Below are positions 54,819 through 64,000 of a stretch of DNA of 64,000 nt, piece by piece. Below the pieces are notes generated by a model that was not told the origin of the DNA, did no database searches, and worked only from the letters and a program-made list of their open reading frames with translations. Location: assembly GCA_963699805.1 (NCBI GenBank), contig CAVOVH010000012.1, positions 1 through 64,000 of the forward strand, in the 5' to 3' direction. The stretch's first letter is position 1. Each line of letters opens with the position of its first letter. This DNA comes from JAGTVG01 sp963699805 (GTDB lineage Bacteria; Bacteroidota; Bacteroidia; Cytophagales; Cyclobacteriaceae). Position numbers and translations under genes: made by a program.

Positions 54819-56376
54819 ATGATCCGAATTAGAATTGACGGAAATATGATCGAAACACCCCGCGGGAGCACCATTCTGGAGGCTGCAAAACGCGCAGGTA
54901 TCGAGATCCCCACCATGTGTTTTCTCGAAAACCATGAGCATTTCCCCTCATGTCTGATCTGCCTGGTCCGCAATGGGGCTGATGGAAAGCTGATCCCTTC
55001 CTGTTCCACCAAGGCAGAAAACTCCATGGATATAATTACCAGGGATGATGAAGTGATGGAAGCACGTAAAACGGCATTGGAATTATTGCTGAGCGATCAT
55101 GTCGGAGATTGTGAAGCCCCCTGCCAGACCAACTGCCCGGCGTATATGGACATACCCCTGATGAACCGTTTACTGGCGGCAGGTAAAATCGATGAGGCCT
55201 TACGTGTCGTGAAAAATGACATTGCCCTACCGGCCGTTTTGGGCAGGATTTGTCCGGCACCCTGTGAACGGGCCTGCAGGCGAAGAGATGTGGATGAGGC
55301 TGTATCGATCTGCCATTTAAAAAGGTATGCCGCCGATTTCGATCTCTCACACCCTGTTCCCTATCTACCAGGATAAAAGAAACAAATGGCCGTAAAATTG
55401 CGATCATCGGTACGGGACCGGCGGGTTTGTCCGCCGCTTATTTTTTATTGCAGAAAGGGTACCAATGTGTACTTTATGATAAAAATCCTCTGCCAGGTGG
55501 AGCGCTGCGGTACGCCATCCCGGATGACCGGCTTGAAAAAAAAGTGCTGGACCAGGAGATCAACCTGATCCGTATTATGGGGGCCGAGTTCAGGATGGAT
55601 CATGAATTAAAGGAAGATGCACTGCCAGAGCTCCAGTCGGAATTTGACAGTCTCATTATTGCAACCGGTGAATCAAATGCTGACTTTCAGGGATTGGAAA
55701 AACGGGCCAGATCATTCATCACCGAAAGGAATACCCATCAGACGCATTGCCAGGGGTTTTTGCCATCGGCAGTGCCATCAAACCGGGCAGGGTGGCGATC
55801 CGGGCGGTCGCTCATGGAAAGGAAGTGGCCTTTGCTGTTGATCAATACCTGAATGGACAGGAAGTCAGGGGTGAGATCCGGATGTTCAATTCCCGGTTCG
55901 GCCGTCTGATTCAGGAAGAATATGCTGCATATATGGCGGAATCGGAAAATGGGCCGAGGATCGGAACGGAAAATAACCGGGGTTTTGATCGGGAAGAAAT
56001 GATAAAGGAGGCGGCCCGATGTATGCATTGCGACTGCCGTAAGCGTAATGATTGCAAATTACGGATCTACTCTGATGAATACGAGGCGGTACAGAAAAGG
56101 TATTTCCCAGATGAACGAAAACCGGTTAGGAAGATATTTAAGAATAAACCGGTCGTATATGAACCGGAAAAATGTATTAAATGTGGAATTTGTGTCCGGA
56201 TTACCTCTCAACACAAGGAAAAATTGGGTCTGACATTCATTGGCAAGGGATTTGACGTGGAGGTAGGAGTCCCGTTTGATCAGGTTGATGTGAATGCCTT
56301 GGAAAAAACCGCCAGTCTTTGCGCAGAAAACTGTCCGACTGGCGCATTGGCAATACGAGAAAATGAAACTGATTAG
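54819..56376 (+). CDS. GltD-like FAD/[2Fe-2S]/[4Fe-4S] oxidoreductase, broken by two frameshifts
   Basis: One gene seen in three frames. Frame 1 (54819-55376): NuoG-like [2Fe-2S] domain (CFLENHEHFPSCLICLV), then GltD-type Fe-S domain (CEAPCQTNCPAYMDIP, RICPAPCERACRR). Frame 2 (to about 55740): FAD loop IAIIGTGPAGLSAAYFLLQK, visible before the ATG at 55427. Frame 3 (to 56376): PGVFAIGSAIKPGRVAIRA (FAD end), then CMHCDCRKRNDCK and CIKCGICVRI. A missing base near 55360-55375 and another near 55740 restore one chain of about 519 residues. Between IIATGES and LPGVFAIGS there are only about 30 residues; the usual NAD(P)H-binding insert of GltD is missing. It likely takes electrons from the NuoE-NuoF partner next door. 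Confidence 0.78.
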
Positions 56377-57484
56377 ACATACATTTGCGGCAGGGATAAT
56401 GATTTCCCTATGCCTGTCAGTCCTGAAGGCTCAGCCTTTAAATGATTGGCCTGTTTTCCGGGGTGACCAGCAACTCAATGGATATACAAAGGCCAGGATC
56501 CCCATTCCCTTGAGACTTTCCTGGACCTACCAGGCCACCGATGCTTTTGTGGCTCCTCCCATCATCGCGGAAAACAAAATATTCGCCGGATGCATTGACG
56601 GAAGCATGAACGCCCTGGATCTGAAAGGGAATCTGCTGTGGAAGTTCGATACAGACAACTCGATTGAAGCACCTGCTTTATATCTCAATAGCACACTTTA
56701 TTTCGGCAATCTGAGCGGGATTTTATTTGCCCTGAATGCGAGTACGGGAACCTTACGCTGGCAATATGAAACCGAAAATCAGATCATGGGATCTCCTAAT
56801 TATTATAGTGTAAACAATAAATCCTTTATCGTAGTAGGCAGTTATGATTATTTTCTGCACAGCGTGGATGCTGCTTCTGGCAATCCCGTCTGGAAATATG
56901 AATCGGATAATTTCGTGAATGGAGCCGCGGCCATCAACGAAAATGACGCATTGTTCGGGGGATGTGACGGATTCCTGCATGCAGTAAATCTCCAAACAGG
57001 TAAAATCGATAAAAAACTGGAGATCGCCACGTATATCGCAGGATCTGTGGCAGTAAAAGACAACCTGGTTTACACAGGCGATTATGACGGGCAGTTTTCC
57101 TGCATCGACCTGGAAAAGGGCAGTATTAAATGGAAATGGGAAAATCCAAAAAGCAACCTGCCGATCCTGGGATCACCATCCATTTTCGAAAATGATGTGG
57201 TAATTGGTGGGGAAGATAAATTCTTATATTGTTTCGATCGGTTCGACGGATCATTGAAGTGGTCATTCAATGCCGGTGGAAGGATTGATGCTTCCCCGGT
57301 GATCGCCCGGGACCAGGTGATAGCCTGTACCATGGATGGAATGATATACATCCTCGACATGGAAAATGGCCAGGAAAAATGGTCCTATGAAATAGGCAGC
57401 GCCATGGCACATAATCCTGCAGTGATCAATGGAAAAATTATTTTAAGTTCCCGGGACGGAAATATTTATTGTTTTGAGAAATGA
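56363..57484 (+). CDS. Secreted PQQ-like beta-propeller protein
   Basis: The ATG at 56363 overlaps the previous stop by 14 bases; the longer frame from 56294 is not needed. Signal peptide (ending VLKAQ) and WPVFRGDQQLNGY entry, then seven near-regular blades: ALDLKGNLLWKF, ALNASTGTLRWQY, SVDAASGNPVWKY, CIDLEKGSIKWKW, CFDRFDGSLKWSF and ILDMENGQEKWSY, ending GNIYCFEK. It is the most regular of the propellers. Last gene of the cluster. Confidence 0.85.
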   Translation: MKLIRHTFAAGIMISLCLSVLKAQPLNDWPVFRGDQQLNGYTKARIPIPLRLSWTYQATDAFVAPPIIAENKIFAGCIDGSMNALDLKGNLLWKFDTDNSIEAPALYLNSTLYFGNLSGILFALNASTGTLRWQYETENQIMGSPNYYSVNNKSFIVVGSYDYFLHSVDAASGNPVWKYESDNFVNGAAAINENDALFGGCDGFLHAVNLQTGKIDKKLEIATYIAGSVAVKDNLVYTGDYDGQFSCIDLEKGSIKWKWENPKSNLPILGSPSIFENDVVIGGEDKFLYCFDRFDGSLKWSFNAGGRIDASPVIARDQVIACTMDGMIYILDMENGQEKWSYEIGSAMAHNPAVINGKIILSSRDGNIYCFEK

Positions 57485-57767
57485 ATAGGGGGTAAATTGA
57501 TCCATCTGATTTCATGTTGTCGATAAATTTGATAAATTCATGGTGGGATAAAAATGATACATCCTATTAAAGCATATAGATCCTTTGTTGAGAGCCAGGA
57601 TACAAAATAACCCTTAAAGGGTCAAGGATAAAATAAAATGATTTATCATGGAGGGTTCTTGCAAAACTTAGCATGTTCTAAAAAAATTGAAACAGTATCA
57701 GGTCGATGCGGTACTTTGAATATACTAATAATAAGACCAACAATCTTTTACACTAATTAAAACTAAA
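57485..57767. other. Intergenic region between clusters
   Basis: AT-rich and gene-free. ACCCTTAAAGGGT (about 57611-57623) is a small palindrome. No terminator or promoter could be called. Confidence 0.4.
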
Positions 57768-59081
57768 ATGCAGGTTGTACACATAGTTCCCGGTTCTGGT
57801 GGAAGTTTCTATTGCGGAAATTGCCTCAGGGATAGCACCCATGTACAATCGCTTAAAAAAGCGGGACTCCGGGTTGTAAAGGTGCCCATGTATCTGCCTA
57901 TCTTTTCGGATGAGCATGACCTGGGAGACGTACCTGTATTCTACGGGGCCATCAGCCTTTATCTCAAGCATACCTTTCCCATCCTTCGCAAAGCTCCCGG
58001 ATGGATTGATAAGATCCTGAATTCAGGACCTGCTCTTAAATTTGCTGCCAAAATGGCCGGCTCAACCAATCCAAAAGGCCTGGAAGATATGACCATTTCC
58101 ATGTTACTAGGTGAACAGGGGGAACAAAAAAAAGAACTGGACCACCTTGTGGAGTGGATTGCCGAACATTGCCAGGCGGATGTGATCCATCTCTCAAATG
58201 CATTGCTGATGGGGCTGGCCAGGCGGATCAAGGAAAAACTTAATGTCCAGGTGGTATGCAGTTTACAGGATGAGGATACCTGGGTGAACGCCATGGATGA
58301 TAATTTCCGGATTAAAACATGGAAACTCATGCGTGAACGGGCACGGGATATTGATGCTTTTTTTGCGGTCAGTGAATATTATGCGGCGGAAATGAAAAAA
58401 CAGCTCGCCATACCGGAAGAAAAACTTTATACCCACCATATCTGCGTGGATCCTGAGGACTATCCCTACCGGAACAGCATTTCCAAAGATCGGGTAATCG
58501 GATATATATCAAGAATGAGCCGGGAAAATGGACTTGAAGTACTTGTGGATGCCTTTATCCTGTTGAAGCAGCAGGAAGACCTGAAGAATACTCGGTTGAT
58601 GATTACGGGAGGGAATACAGGAGATGACAATCATTACATTCATAAAATCAAGGAAAAAATACAGGCATCAGGAATCCAGGATGAAGTGTTCTTTCATAAG
58701 GATTTTGAAGGCGATGGACGGCAAAAATTTTTCAACGAGGTATCCATGATTTCCGTTCCCGTACTGGAAGGGGAAGCCTTCGGCCTGTATCTGATAGAGG
58801 CAATGGCCTCCGGCGTTCCTGTTGTTCAGCCTGCCCTGGGTGCTTTCCCGGAAATTGTCGAAAAATCAGGGGGGGGTATTACCTATACACCCAATGATCC
58901 GGAGAGGCTTGCAGATTCCCTGGCAGAATTGTTAAGAGATCCACAAAAACTTGAAACACTTAGCAAAAGAGGAAGAAAAGGCGTGGAAGAATTCTTCAAT
59001 ATCCAGGAACAATCAAAAACCATGATCGGGATATATCAGGAATTACTGGGTAATCAAAACAGGGAAATACATGTTGCTTAA
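57768..59081 (+). CDS. Glycosyltransferase family 4
   Basis: GT-B fold: GSGGSFYCGNCLRD at the start (acceptor/diphosphate loop), RVIGYISRMSRENGLEVLVD at the domain boundary, and the donor-site EGEAFGLYLIEAMASGVPVV with the characteristic EX7E spacing. It would transfer a sugar from a nucleotide donor to an acceptor, perhaps a glycolipid or glycan. The 11-base overlap with the ABC ATPase and continuing overlap to the permease suggest the three act on one exported product. Confidence 0.85.
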   Translation: MQVVHIVPGSGGSFYCGNCLRDSTHVQSLKKAGLRVVKVPMYLPIFSDEHDLGDVPVFYGAISLYLKHTFPILRKAPGWIDKILNSGPALKFAAKMAGSTNPKGLEDMTISMLLGEQGEQKKELDHLVEWIAEHCQADVIHLSNALLMGLARRIKEKLNVQVVCSLQDEDTWVNAMDDNFRIKTWKLMRERARDIDAFFAVSEYYAAEMKKQLAIPEEKLYTHHICVDPEDYPYRNSISKDRVIGYISRMSRENGLEVLVDAFILLKQQEDLKNTRLMITGGNTGDDNHYIHKIKEKIQASGIQDEVFFHKDFEGDGRQKFFNEVSMISVPVLEGEAFGLYLIEAMASGVPVVQPALGAFPEIVEKSGGGITYTPNDPERLADSLAELLRDPQKLETLSKRGRKGVEEFFNIQEQSKTMIGIYQELLGNQNREIHVA

Positions 59082-59757
59082 ACTGGATAATATACATAAA
59101 TCTTATCCTTCCGGGAATCCTGATCGACAACGGATCGTACTGGATGGGGTCTCTCTTGAAGTCAGTCAGGGTGAAACCCTGGCCATTCTGGGACCTTCGG
59201 GTTCAGGCAAATCCACCCTGTTGAATATCATCGGTACCCTGGACAAGCAGGATTCAGGAGATGTGCTGTACGAGGGAAGGTCTTTATCAGCCCTGAATGA
59301 AAAACAGCATACCCAATTCAGAAACCGTGAAGTCGGATTTATCTTTCAACTGCATCATCTCTTACCTCAATGTACAGTTCTTGAAAATGTACTTCTCCCA
59401 ATCATCCCGGTGAAGGATGCCGGCTACCACTCAGCCTCACTTAGCCGGGCAAATGATCTGATCCGGAAGGTCGGTCTCTGGGAACAAAGGGAACAACGTC
59501 CCAATGTACTTTCGGGAGGTGAAAGCCAACGGGTCGCCGTGATCCGTGCCCTGATCAATAAACCCAGGATTTTACTTGCCGACGAACCTACCGGATCCCT
59601 GGACCATCAAAATGCATTATCGATCGTTTCCCTGCTATTGCAGTTGAATGCTGAATTCGGAACTGCGCTGATTGTGGTGACGCATTCTGAGGAAATCGCC
59701 TCCAGGATGAGCCGGATCTATGAACTCAGAGATGGAAAACTAAATAATAACCATTAA
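59071..59757 (+). CDS. ABC transporter ATP-binding protein (LolD/MacB type)
   Basis: Walker A GPSGSGKST (about 42-50), Q-loop FIFQLHHLLPQ, signature LSGGESQRVAVIRAL, Walker B RILLADEPTGSLD, H-loop VVTHS. Length 228 and the LHHLLPQ sequence are typical of MacB/LolD ATPases that power FtsX permeases by mechanotransmission. Overlaps GT4 upstream and, by TAATG, the permease downstream. Confidence 0.93.
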   Translation: MLLKLDNIHKSYPSGNPDRQRIVLDGVSLEVSQGETLAILGPSGSGKSTLLNIIGTLDKQDSGDVLYEGRSLSALNEKQHTQFRNREVGFIFQLHHLLPQCTVLENVLLPIIPVKDAGYHSASLSRANDLIRKVGLWEQREQRPNVLSGGESQRVAVIRALINKPRILLADEPTGSLDHQNALSIVSLLLQLNAEFGTALIVVTHSEEIASRMSRIYELRDGKLNNNH

Positions 59758-62700
59758 TGGCTGTTGTTTCACCATTCAGGCTGGCCTTCAGGTCACTGGC
59801 ATTTTATCGCCATGCGCATATCGCCGTGATCCTAGGAACCGCCATCAGCACCATGGTGATAACAGGTACTTTGATGGTGGGCGATTCGGTTCAATCCAGT
59901 CTCGAGGAAACCGTCCGTCTCAGGCTCGGAAATACCTCCTATCTGCTTTCGGGAACCGATCGGAATTTTCGTTCAGATCTTGCCAGGGAGGTTAGTGCGG
60001 ATCTTGACCTTCCGGCATCTCCGGTTCTTCAAGTAAGTGGAATTGCCTCTTCCCAGGGAGGTGCATTGCGGGTAAATGCAGTAGAAGTAACCGGGATCAC
60101 GGAAGAATTTGCAAAAATCGTTCCGGGTCAAAATGAGTTTTCCCTGCCGGCATCGAATGAAACTTTTATCAGTGAAAATCTTGCCAACCGTCTGGAACTG
60201 TCCCCAAATGATTTTTTCCTGCTTCGTTTTGATAAGATCAGCCAGGTGCCTAAAAATGCTCCTTTTGTATCAGATGATGACAACCAGGTCTCATTGCGAT
60301 TGAAAGTAAGTAAAATTCTTACTCAGGAGCAACTGGGCCGCTTCAATCTGAAAGCCTCCCAGACGGCCCCTTACAATGTCTTTCTCCCCTTATCCTTTTT
60401 GAATGAAAAAATGGGAATTTCGGGAAAAGCCAACCGCTTGTTATTTCCCGGGAAGGCAGGTATTGGAGAAAATAACATTTTGCAATCCGTTGAGAAAAAC
60501 TGGGCCCTTGCCGACATGTCCCTGGGACTAAAATCCAGTGCCCGGGTGCCAGGGTGGGAATTGAGATCGGCACGTGTTTTCATTGAACCGACAGTTACCG
60601 AAGCTGCTGAAATGATTGATCCGGATTCTAAAAGGATCCTGACCTATTTTGTAAATGCTTTCAGTTCCGGATCAAATCAAACACCCTATTCTTTTATCAG
60701 CGCAGGTCCCTTTCAGTATCATAACCAGCCACTTGATTCAGGGGAGATACTTATCAATGCCTGGCTTGCGAATGATCTTGCAGCCAAACCGGGCGACTCC
60801 ATTGAACTCAGCTATTTTGTGATCGGCCCACTTAGAAAACTGGTAGAGAAAACTACGTGGTTCCGGGTGAAAGATATCGTTCCCATGCAGGGAGCGTTTG
60901 CGGACAGGGATCTGATGCCCGACATCCCGGGATTGACCGATGCTGGGAATTGCCGGGATTGGCAGACCAGTATTCCGGTTGATCTGAAAAAAATAAGGGA
61001 TAAAGATGAAAATTACTGGAATGAATGGAGGGGCACTCCCAAGGCATTCATTAATTATAGGCAGGGTAAAAAGTTATGGGAAAACCGGTTTGGTTCCTGC
61101 ACTGCCATCCGGTTTTCGTCGGATTTTTCCGCTGAAGAGGAACTCGAACAGGCATTGACCGCCCGCTTGGGGCCCCAAAAATTCGGGATCCGGATCAGTC
61201 CTGTGAAAGAAGAAGGGATGAGTGCAGCTCATGGAGGTGTGGATTTCTCACAATTGTTCATGGGACTGAGCTTTTTCCTGCTGATTGGTGGGATCACCCT
61301 GCTGGCGTTGTTATATAACCTGCACCTCGAAAGACGAATGGAAGAAGCCGGCACCTTAAAAGCCATGGGATATTCCAGTCAATTGGTCCGGCGAATATTC
61401 CTGGTTGAAGGATTCTTGATCGCCATTCCGGGTGTCCTGATTGGAGGACTATTGGCAGTATTCTACAATAAAGGAGTATTCCTCGGCTTGAATACGGTCT
61501 GGTCAGATATTATCCGGACATCAGTGCTGGAGGAAAAGGTCAGGATTCCAACACTGATCACCGGCATGGGCGCTGGCTTACTGCTTTCCGGATTGACCAT
61601 GTACCTGAATATTTACCGGAAATTAAAATCAGGAACAATCCATCTTCAACAGGGAATTCAGGATCGTCCGTCATCAAAGACATTCCGGTGGATTTTTCCA
61701 GGCGCATGGGTAGCCCTGCTTGCAGCACTTGGTATACTGACGTTTGAGATCGCATCGGGTGGTTCATTGAATCCGGGATTATTCTTTGCAGCGGGTGGGC
61801 TTTTACTGGTTTCATTTTTGTCTTTCACCGTCACATTTATCCTGAAGGAAAGGGCAGACGGATCGGATAAAGTTTCATTGTCCACACTGGCTTTAGATAA
61901 CCTGTATCGCAAACCTTCCAGGAGTATCCGGATCGTGCTTCTGTTTGCAGTAGGTACTTTTGTGATCGTATCCACCGGATTGAACCAGAAAGATCTCTAT
62001 TCAGGTTCACGGGATCCCAAAAGTGGAACGGGTGGTTTTCTGTTCTATGGAGAAACCACCTTGCCAGTGCTCGTTAACCTGAATACGGAAGCGGCACGTC
62101 TCAAATACGGAATGGAAAGTTCGATTTCCTTTATTCAAATGAGAAAAAATGAAGGAGATGATGCCAGTTGTCTCAACCTTAACAGGGTCTCCCAACCAAG
62201 GATACTGGGATTCCCGGCAGAGGATCTGGAAGGCCGGTTCTCCTTCGTGAAGCAGACCACGGATCTGGATCAGGACCATCCCTGGTCATCGCTGACGAAA
62301 ATCCTTCCAGGTGGAGTGATCCCGGCCGTGGCGGATCAGACGGTCATTCAATGGGGACTGGGTTTAAAGGTGGGGGATACCCTGACCTACCTGGATGAAA
62401 GGGGGGAAACGATGAAACTCAAGCTGGTTGGAGGGCTGGCCAATTCCATATTCCAGGGCAATGTATTGATCGATGATTCATTATTTCTGGAACATTTCCC
62501 CTCGAACAGTGGCACCCATGTAATGCTGGTAGAGGGCAATTTTACAGCCTCCGAAAAGATTGCTGCCGAACTGGAAAAGGGATTCCGCAATCAGGGATTG
62601 GAACTCAATCTGGCTGCCAGCCGGCTGGCCAGTTTCAATGAGGTTGAAAACACCTACCTTTCTATATTTTTACTTCTGGGTGGTTTGGGGATGATATTGG

Positions 62701-63032
62701 GTACCATCGGGCTGGGTGTTTCCCTGGCCAGAAATATGTTTGACCGGCGACAGGAACTGGGACTGTTGAAAGCAGTTGGACTGCCGGACAGGTCCATTCT
62801 AACCATGCTCATCCGGGAACACCTCGTTTTACTGATTACGGGCACGGTGATTGGGACAGTGAGTGCCTTTACGGCCATCCTTCCTTCGCTTCTTTCTGCT
62901 TTTGTAGATGCCTCGTGGACCACAGCGGCAGTCATCATTGGGATCATTCTCCTCAATGGCTTTCTCTGGATCCTGCTTGTAGCCCGCCACAACCTTAAAA
63001 AGCAGTTGATCGGTTCCCTCCGGTCAGAATAG
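59757..63032 (+). CDS. FtsX-family ABC permease, large
   Basis: 1091 residues: N-terminal helix (IAVILGTAISTMVITGTLMVG), a very long periplasmic domain (about 45-490), four-helix FtsX core (MGLSFFLLIGGITLLALLY, EAGTLKAMGYSSQLVRRIFL), a second hydrophobic bundle (about 640-690), second periplasmic domain and second FtsX core (LGLLKAVGLPDRSILTML). The two EAGTLKAMG/ELGLLKAVG coupling motifs match an ATPase of the kind encoded just before. It is of the large putative-exporter type rather than MacB. Ends in a strong terminator that overlaps its stop. Confidence 0.85.
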   Translation: MAVVSPFRLAFRSLAFYRHAHIAVILGTAISTMVITGTLMVGDSVQSSLEETVRLRLGNTSYLLSGTDRNFRSDLAREVSADLDLPASPVLQVSGIASSQGGALRVNAVEVTGITEEFAKIVPGQNEFSLPASNETFISENLANRLELSPNDFFLLRFDKISQVPKNAPFVSDDDNQVSLRLKVSKILTQEQLGRFNLKASQTAPYNVFLPLSFLNEKMGISGKANRLLFPGKAGIGENNILQSVEKNWALADMSLGLKSSARVPGWELRSARVFIEPTVTEAAEMIDPDSKRILTYFVNAFSSGSNQTPYSFISAGPFQYHNQPLDSGEILINAWLANDLAAKPGDSIELSYFVIGPLRKLVEKTTWFRVKDIVPMQGAFADRDLMPDIPGLTDAGNCRDWQTSIPVDLKKIRDKDENYWNEWRGTPKAFINYRQGKKLWENRFGSCTAIRFSSDFSAEEELEQALTARLGPQKFGIRISPVKEEGMSAAHGGVDFSQLFMGLSFFLLIGGITLLALLYNLHLERRMEEAGTLKAMGYSSQLVRRIFLVEGFLIAIPGVLIGGLLAVFYNKGVFLGLNTVWSDIIRTSVLEEKVRIPTLITGMGAGLLLSGLTMYLNIYRKLKSGTIHLQQGIQDRPSSKTFRWIFPGAWVALLAALGILTFEIASGGSLNPGLFFAAGGLLLVSFLSFTVTFILKERADGSDKVSLSTLALDNLYRKPSRSIRIVLLFAVGTFVIVSTGLNQKDLYSGSRDPKSGTGGFLFYGETTLPVLVNLNTEAARLKYGMESSISFIQMRKNEGDDASCLNLNRVSQPRILGFPAEDLEGRFSFVKQTTDLDQDHPWSSLTKILPGGVIPAVADQTVIQWGLGLKVGDTLTYLDERGETMKLKLVGGLANSIFQGNVLIDDSLFLEHFPSNSGTHVMLVEGNFTASEKIAAELEKGFRNQGLELNLAASRLASFNEVENTYLSIFLLLGGLGMILGTIGLGVSLARNMFDRRQELGLLKAVGLPDRSILTMLIREHLVLLITGTVIGTVSAFTAILPSLLSAFVDASWTTAAVIIGIILLNGFLWILLVARHNLKKQLIGSLRSE

Positions 63033-63051
63033 GAATGTCCTATTCTTTTAT
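63027..63051 (+). terminator. Rho-independent terminator of the ABC operon
   Basis: GAATAGGA (63027-63034) pairs perfectly with TCCTATTC (63038-63045), loop ATG, then TTTTATT. The stem includes the stop codon TAG. Confidence 0.78.
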
Positions 63052-63144
63052 TGTCAGCCTCACCACCCATTTTGTTATCACAGGTGCCCTCCAAAAATTT
63101 TGGGGGGTTGAAAAATATCACAATTAGGCAATCACTCCTGAATG

Positions 63145-63251
63145 CTCCCCCGGAGGAGTAGTATTTTTGAAATTATCAAACCTTCATCTTCACAAACCCC
63201 GGAGGGGTTTAATAGTCTCTACGAACCTAAATGCAATCCCTCCGGGGTTGG
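63145..63251. repeat. CCCCGGAGGGG-type repeats
   Basis: AAACCCCGGAGGGGTTT (63194-63210) and AATCCCTCCGGGGTTGGG (63234-63251) form an inverted pair and each is itself partly palindromic; CTCCCCCGGAGGAGTAG lies at about 63145-63161. This CCCCGGAGGGG type is familiar from Bacteroidota intergenic DNA. Confidence 0.65.
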
Positions 63252-63418
63252 GCGATTTTTGTACCATCTTTTATTACAATTATACAACCTCTCTGAGGCT
63301 ATCCCAGTGTTATAACCGTTTCATCAATGGCTGCCTGCTCCGTAAATATTATGTTGTTCCTGGATCTTTCTATGATTCTTCTACAATCACCAGGCTTTGG
63401 GTGAGGTGCGAAAAGATG

Positions 63419-63462
63419 CCGAGTGATTGTGATTTCCTTAGCCTGTGGTTTCAGTCACTCGG
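63419..63462. repeat. Hairpin repeat
   Basis: CCGAGTGA (63419-63426) and TCACTCGG (63455-63462) pair exactly, with a 28-base loop. No T-run follows, so not a terminator. Confidence 0.5.
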
Positions 63463-63602
63463 TAAAGCCCAGCGCTCTACCTGACAACCCAGGCAAATGA
63501 ATTGGATCATTCTTGGTACTCCCTGCTTGTCATTCTGATTGCAATGAGGAATCTGATCAGGATACTTTGATCCCACCATTAAAACGCCCTGTCTTAGGAA
63601 CC

Positions 63603-64000
63603 TCATTCTTTTGAAACGGCGATCAGATTTTTCTGTGTCCGAAAAAAAATGATGTTTTCGGTAATGGCAGGTGACACCATGGAGGTATCATGAAGGTCGT
63701 TTTCAGCCAATACTTTAAAATTCCGACCACTTTGCACCACATAAACCTTACCTTTATCATTCACAATGAATATTTTACCATCCGAAGCGACCGGTGAGGC
63801 GGTAAAACTTTCCGACCTACCTATTTTCTCGTCGTAGATCTTTTCACCGGTCAGGGCATCATAACATTGCATGGCTCCATTCCATCCCAGGTTATACAGG
63901 AGGTCTTTATAAATCAACAGGGTCTGCATGTAAGATCCCCCCCGGGGTAAGCTCCATTTTACAAAATCATTGCGGGTCTCATCATCCTGAAGGGTGATAT
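63603..64000 (-). CDS. PQQ-like beta-propeller protein, C-terminal part (runs off the window)
   Basis: The open frame continues past the ATG at 63929 to the window end, so the gene starts beyond 64000. Visible blades: CYDALTGEKIYD, ASDGKIFIVNDKGKVYVVQS and SPAITENIIFFRTQKNLIAVS at the end, the usual last-blade pattern. It is a sixth PQQ-like protein in the window, convergent with the ABC operon. Presence of a signal peptide cannot be assessed. Confidence 0.75.
   Translation of the reverse strand, partial: ITLQDDETRNDFVKWSLPRGGSYMQTLLIYKDLLYNLGWNGAMQCYDALTGEKIYDEKIGRSESFTASPVASDGKIFIVNDKGKVYVVQSGRNFKVLAENDLHDTSMVSPAITENIIFFRTQKNLIAVSKE

Larger units (their letters stand above)
63033..63602. 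other. Intergenic region with REP-like hairpins
   Basis: No gene. Contains two hairpin repeats (below). Convergent between the ABC operon and the minus-strand propeller gene. Confidence 0.55.

Noticed and set aside
63440..63520. tRNA-like segment GGTAGAGCGCTGGG on the minus strand
   Set aside because: D-arm-like only; no T-arm GGTTC or acceptor stem can be found.

Overview
The window is a composite. About 57 kb (from ~6866 to 64000) is ordinary, densely coded Bacteroidota DNA: Tat and lipoprotein signals, AraC regulators fused to TPR domains, many PQQ-like propellers, GH3 and GH20-like glycosidases, ThuA and Gfo/Idh/MocA enzymes, and FtsX-type permeases. The first ~6.9 kb is different. Bases 1-674 hold the end of a type IX-secreted bacterial protein, broken by a frameshift and cut off upstream. 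Bases ~675-6865 are gene-poor, repeat-rich and eukaryote-like, with one gene resembling a diatom lineage-specific family and three transposon-like structures. The eukaryote-like DNA then breaks into the middle of a Bacteroidota glycosyltransferase. I read this as a chimeric contig, probably from a microalgal culture and its bacteria, rather than gene transfer. Single-base frameshifts in several otherwise intact genes fit indel errors in the assembly.

Layout of the Bacteroidota part. 6.8-9.4 kb: truncated GT2 synthase with a YaiO-type porin, and a guanylate-kinase-like protein. 9.8-17.4 kb: a forward run of ThuA/TIM-barrel fusion, exported Gfo/Idh/MocA oxidoreductase, HEAT-repeat protein, discoidin-like protein and an Agl23-like membrane protein, suggesting extracytoplasmic glycoside oxidation and cleavage. 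17.5-25 kb: GT2, a mutarotase-like protein, aldo/keto reductase, GH3 glucosidase, and a purple-acid-phosphatase-like enzyme. 25.3-39.4 kb: two paralogous AraC-TM-TolB-TPR regulators, three small lipoproteins, and an FtsX permease facing a sigma-54-type two-component pair. A shared GTAAC-containing block lies upstream of the lipoproteins and is found near both regulators. 39.8-43.1 kb: a tandem duplication of a GH20-like gene, each copy with an 8-bp G-rich minisatellite upstream.

43.4-57.5 kb is the most unusual part: an eleven-gene cluster, ten of them tightly spaced or overlapping, encoding five PQQ-like propellers, an NHL-like propeller, a small Cys-rich protein, a Tat ferredoxin, a NapH/NosR-like polyferredoxin membrane protein, a NuoE-NuoF fusion and a GltD-like iron-sulfur flavoprotein. 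Together they look like an NADH-to-periplasm (or reverse) electron-transfer system not matching any complex I can name. 57.7-63 kb: GT4, LolD-like ATPase and a large permease in an overlapping operon ending in a clear terminator. The window closes inside another PQQ-like gene on the minus strand.
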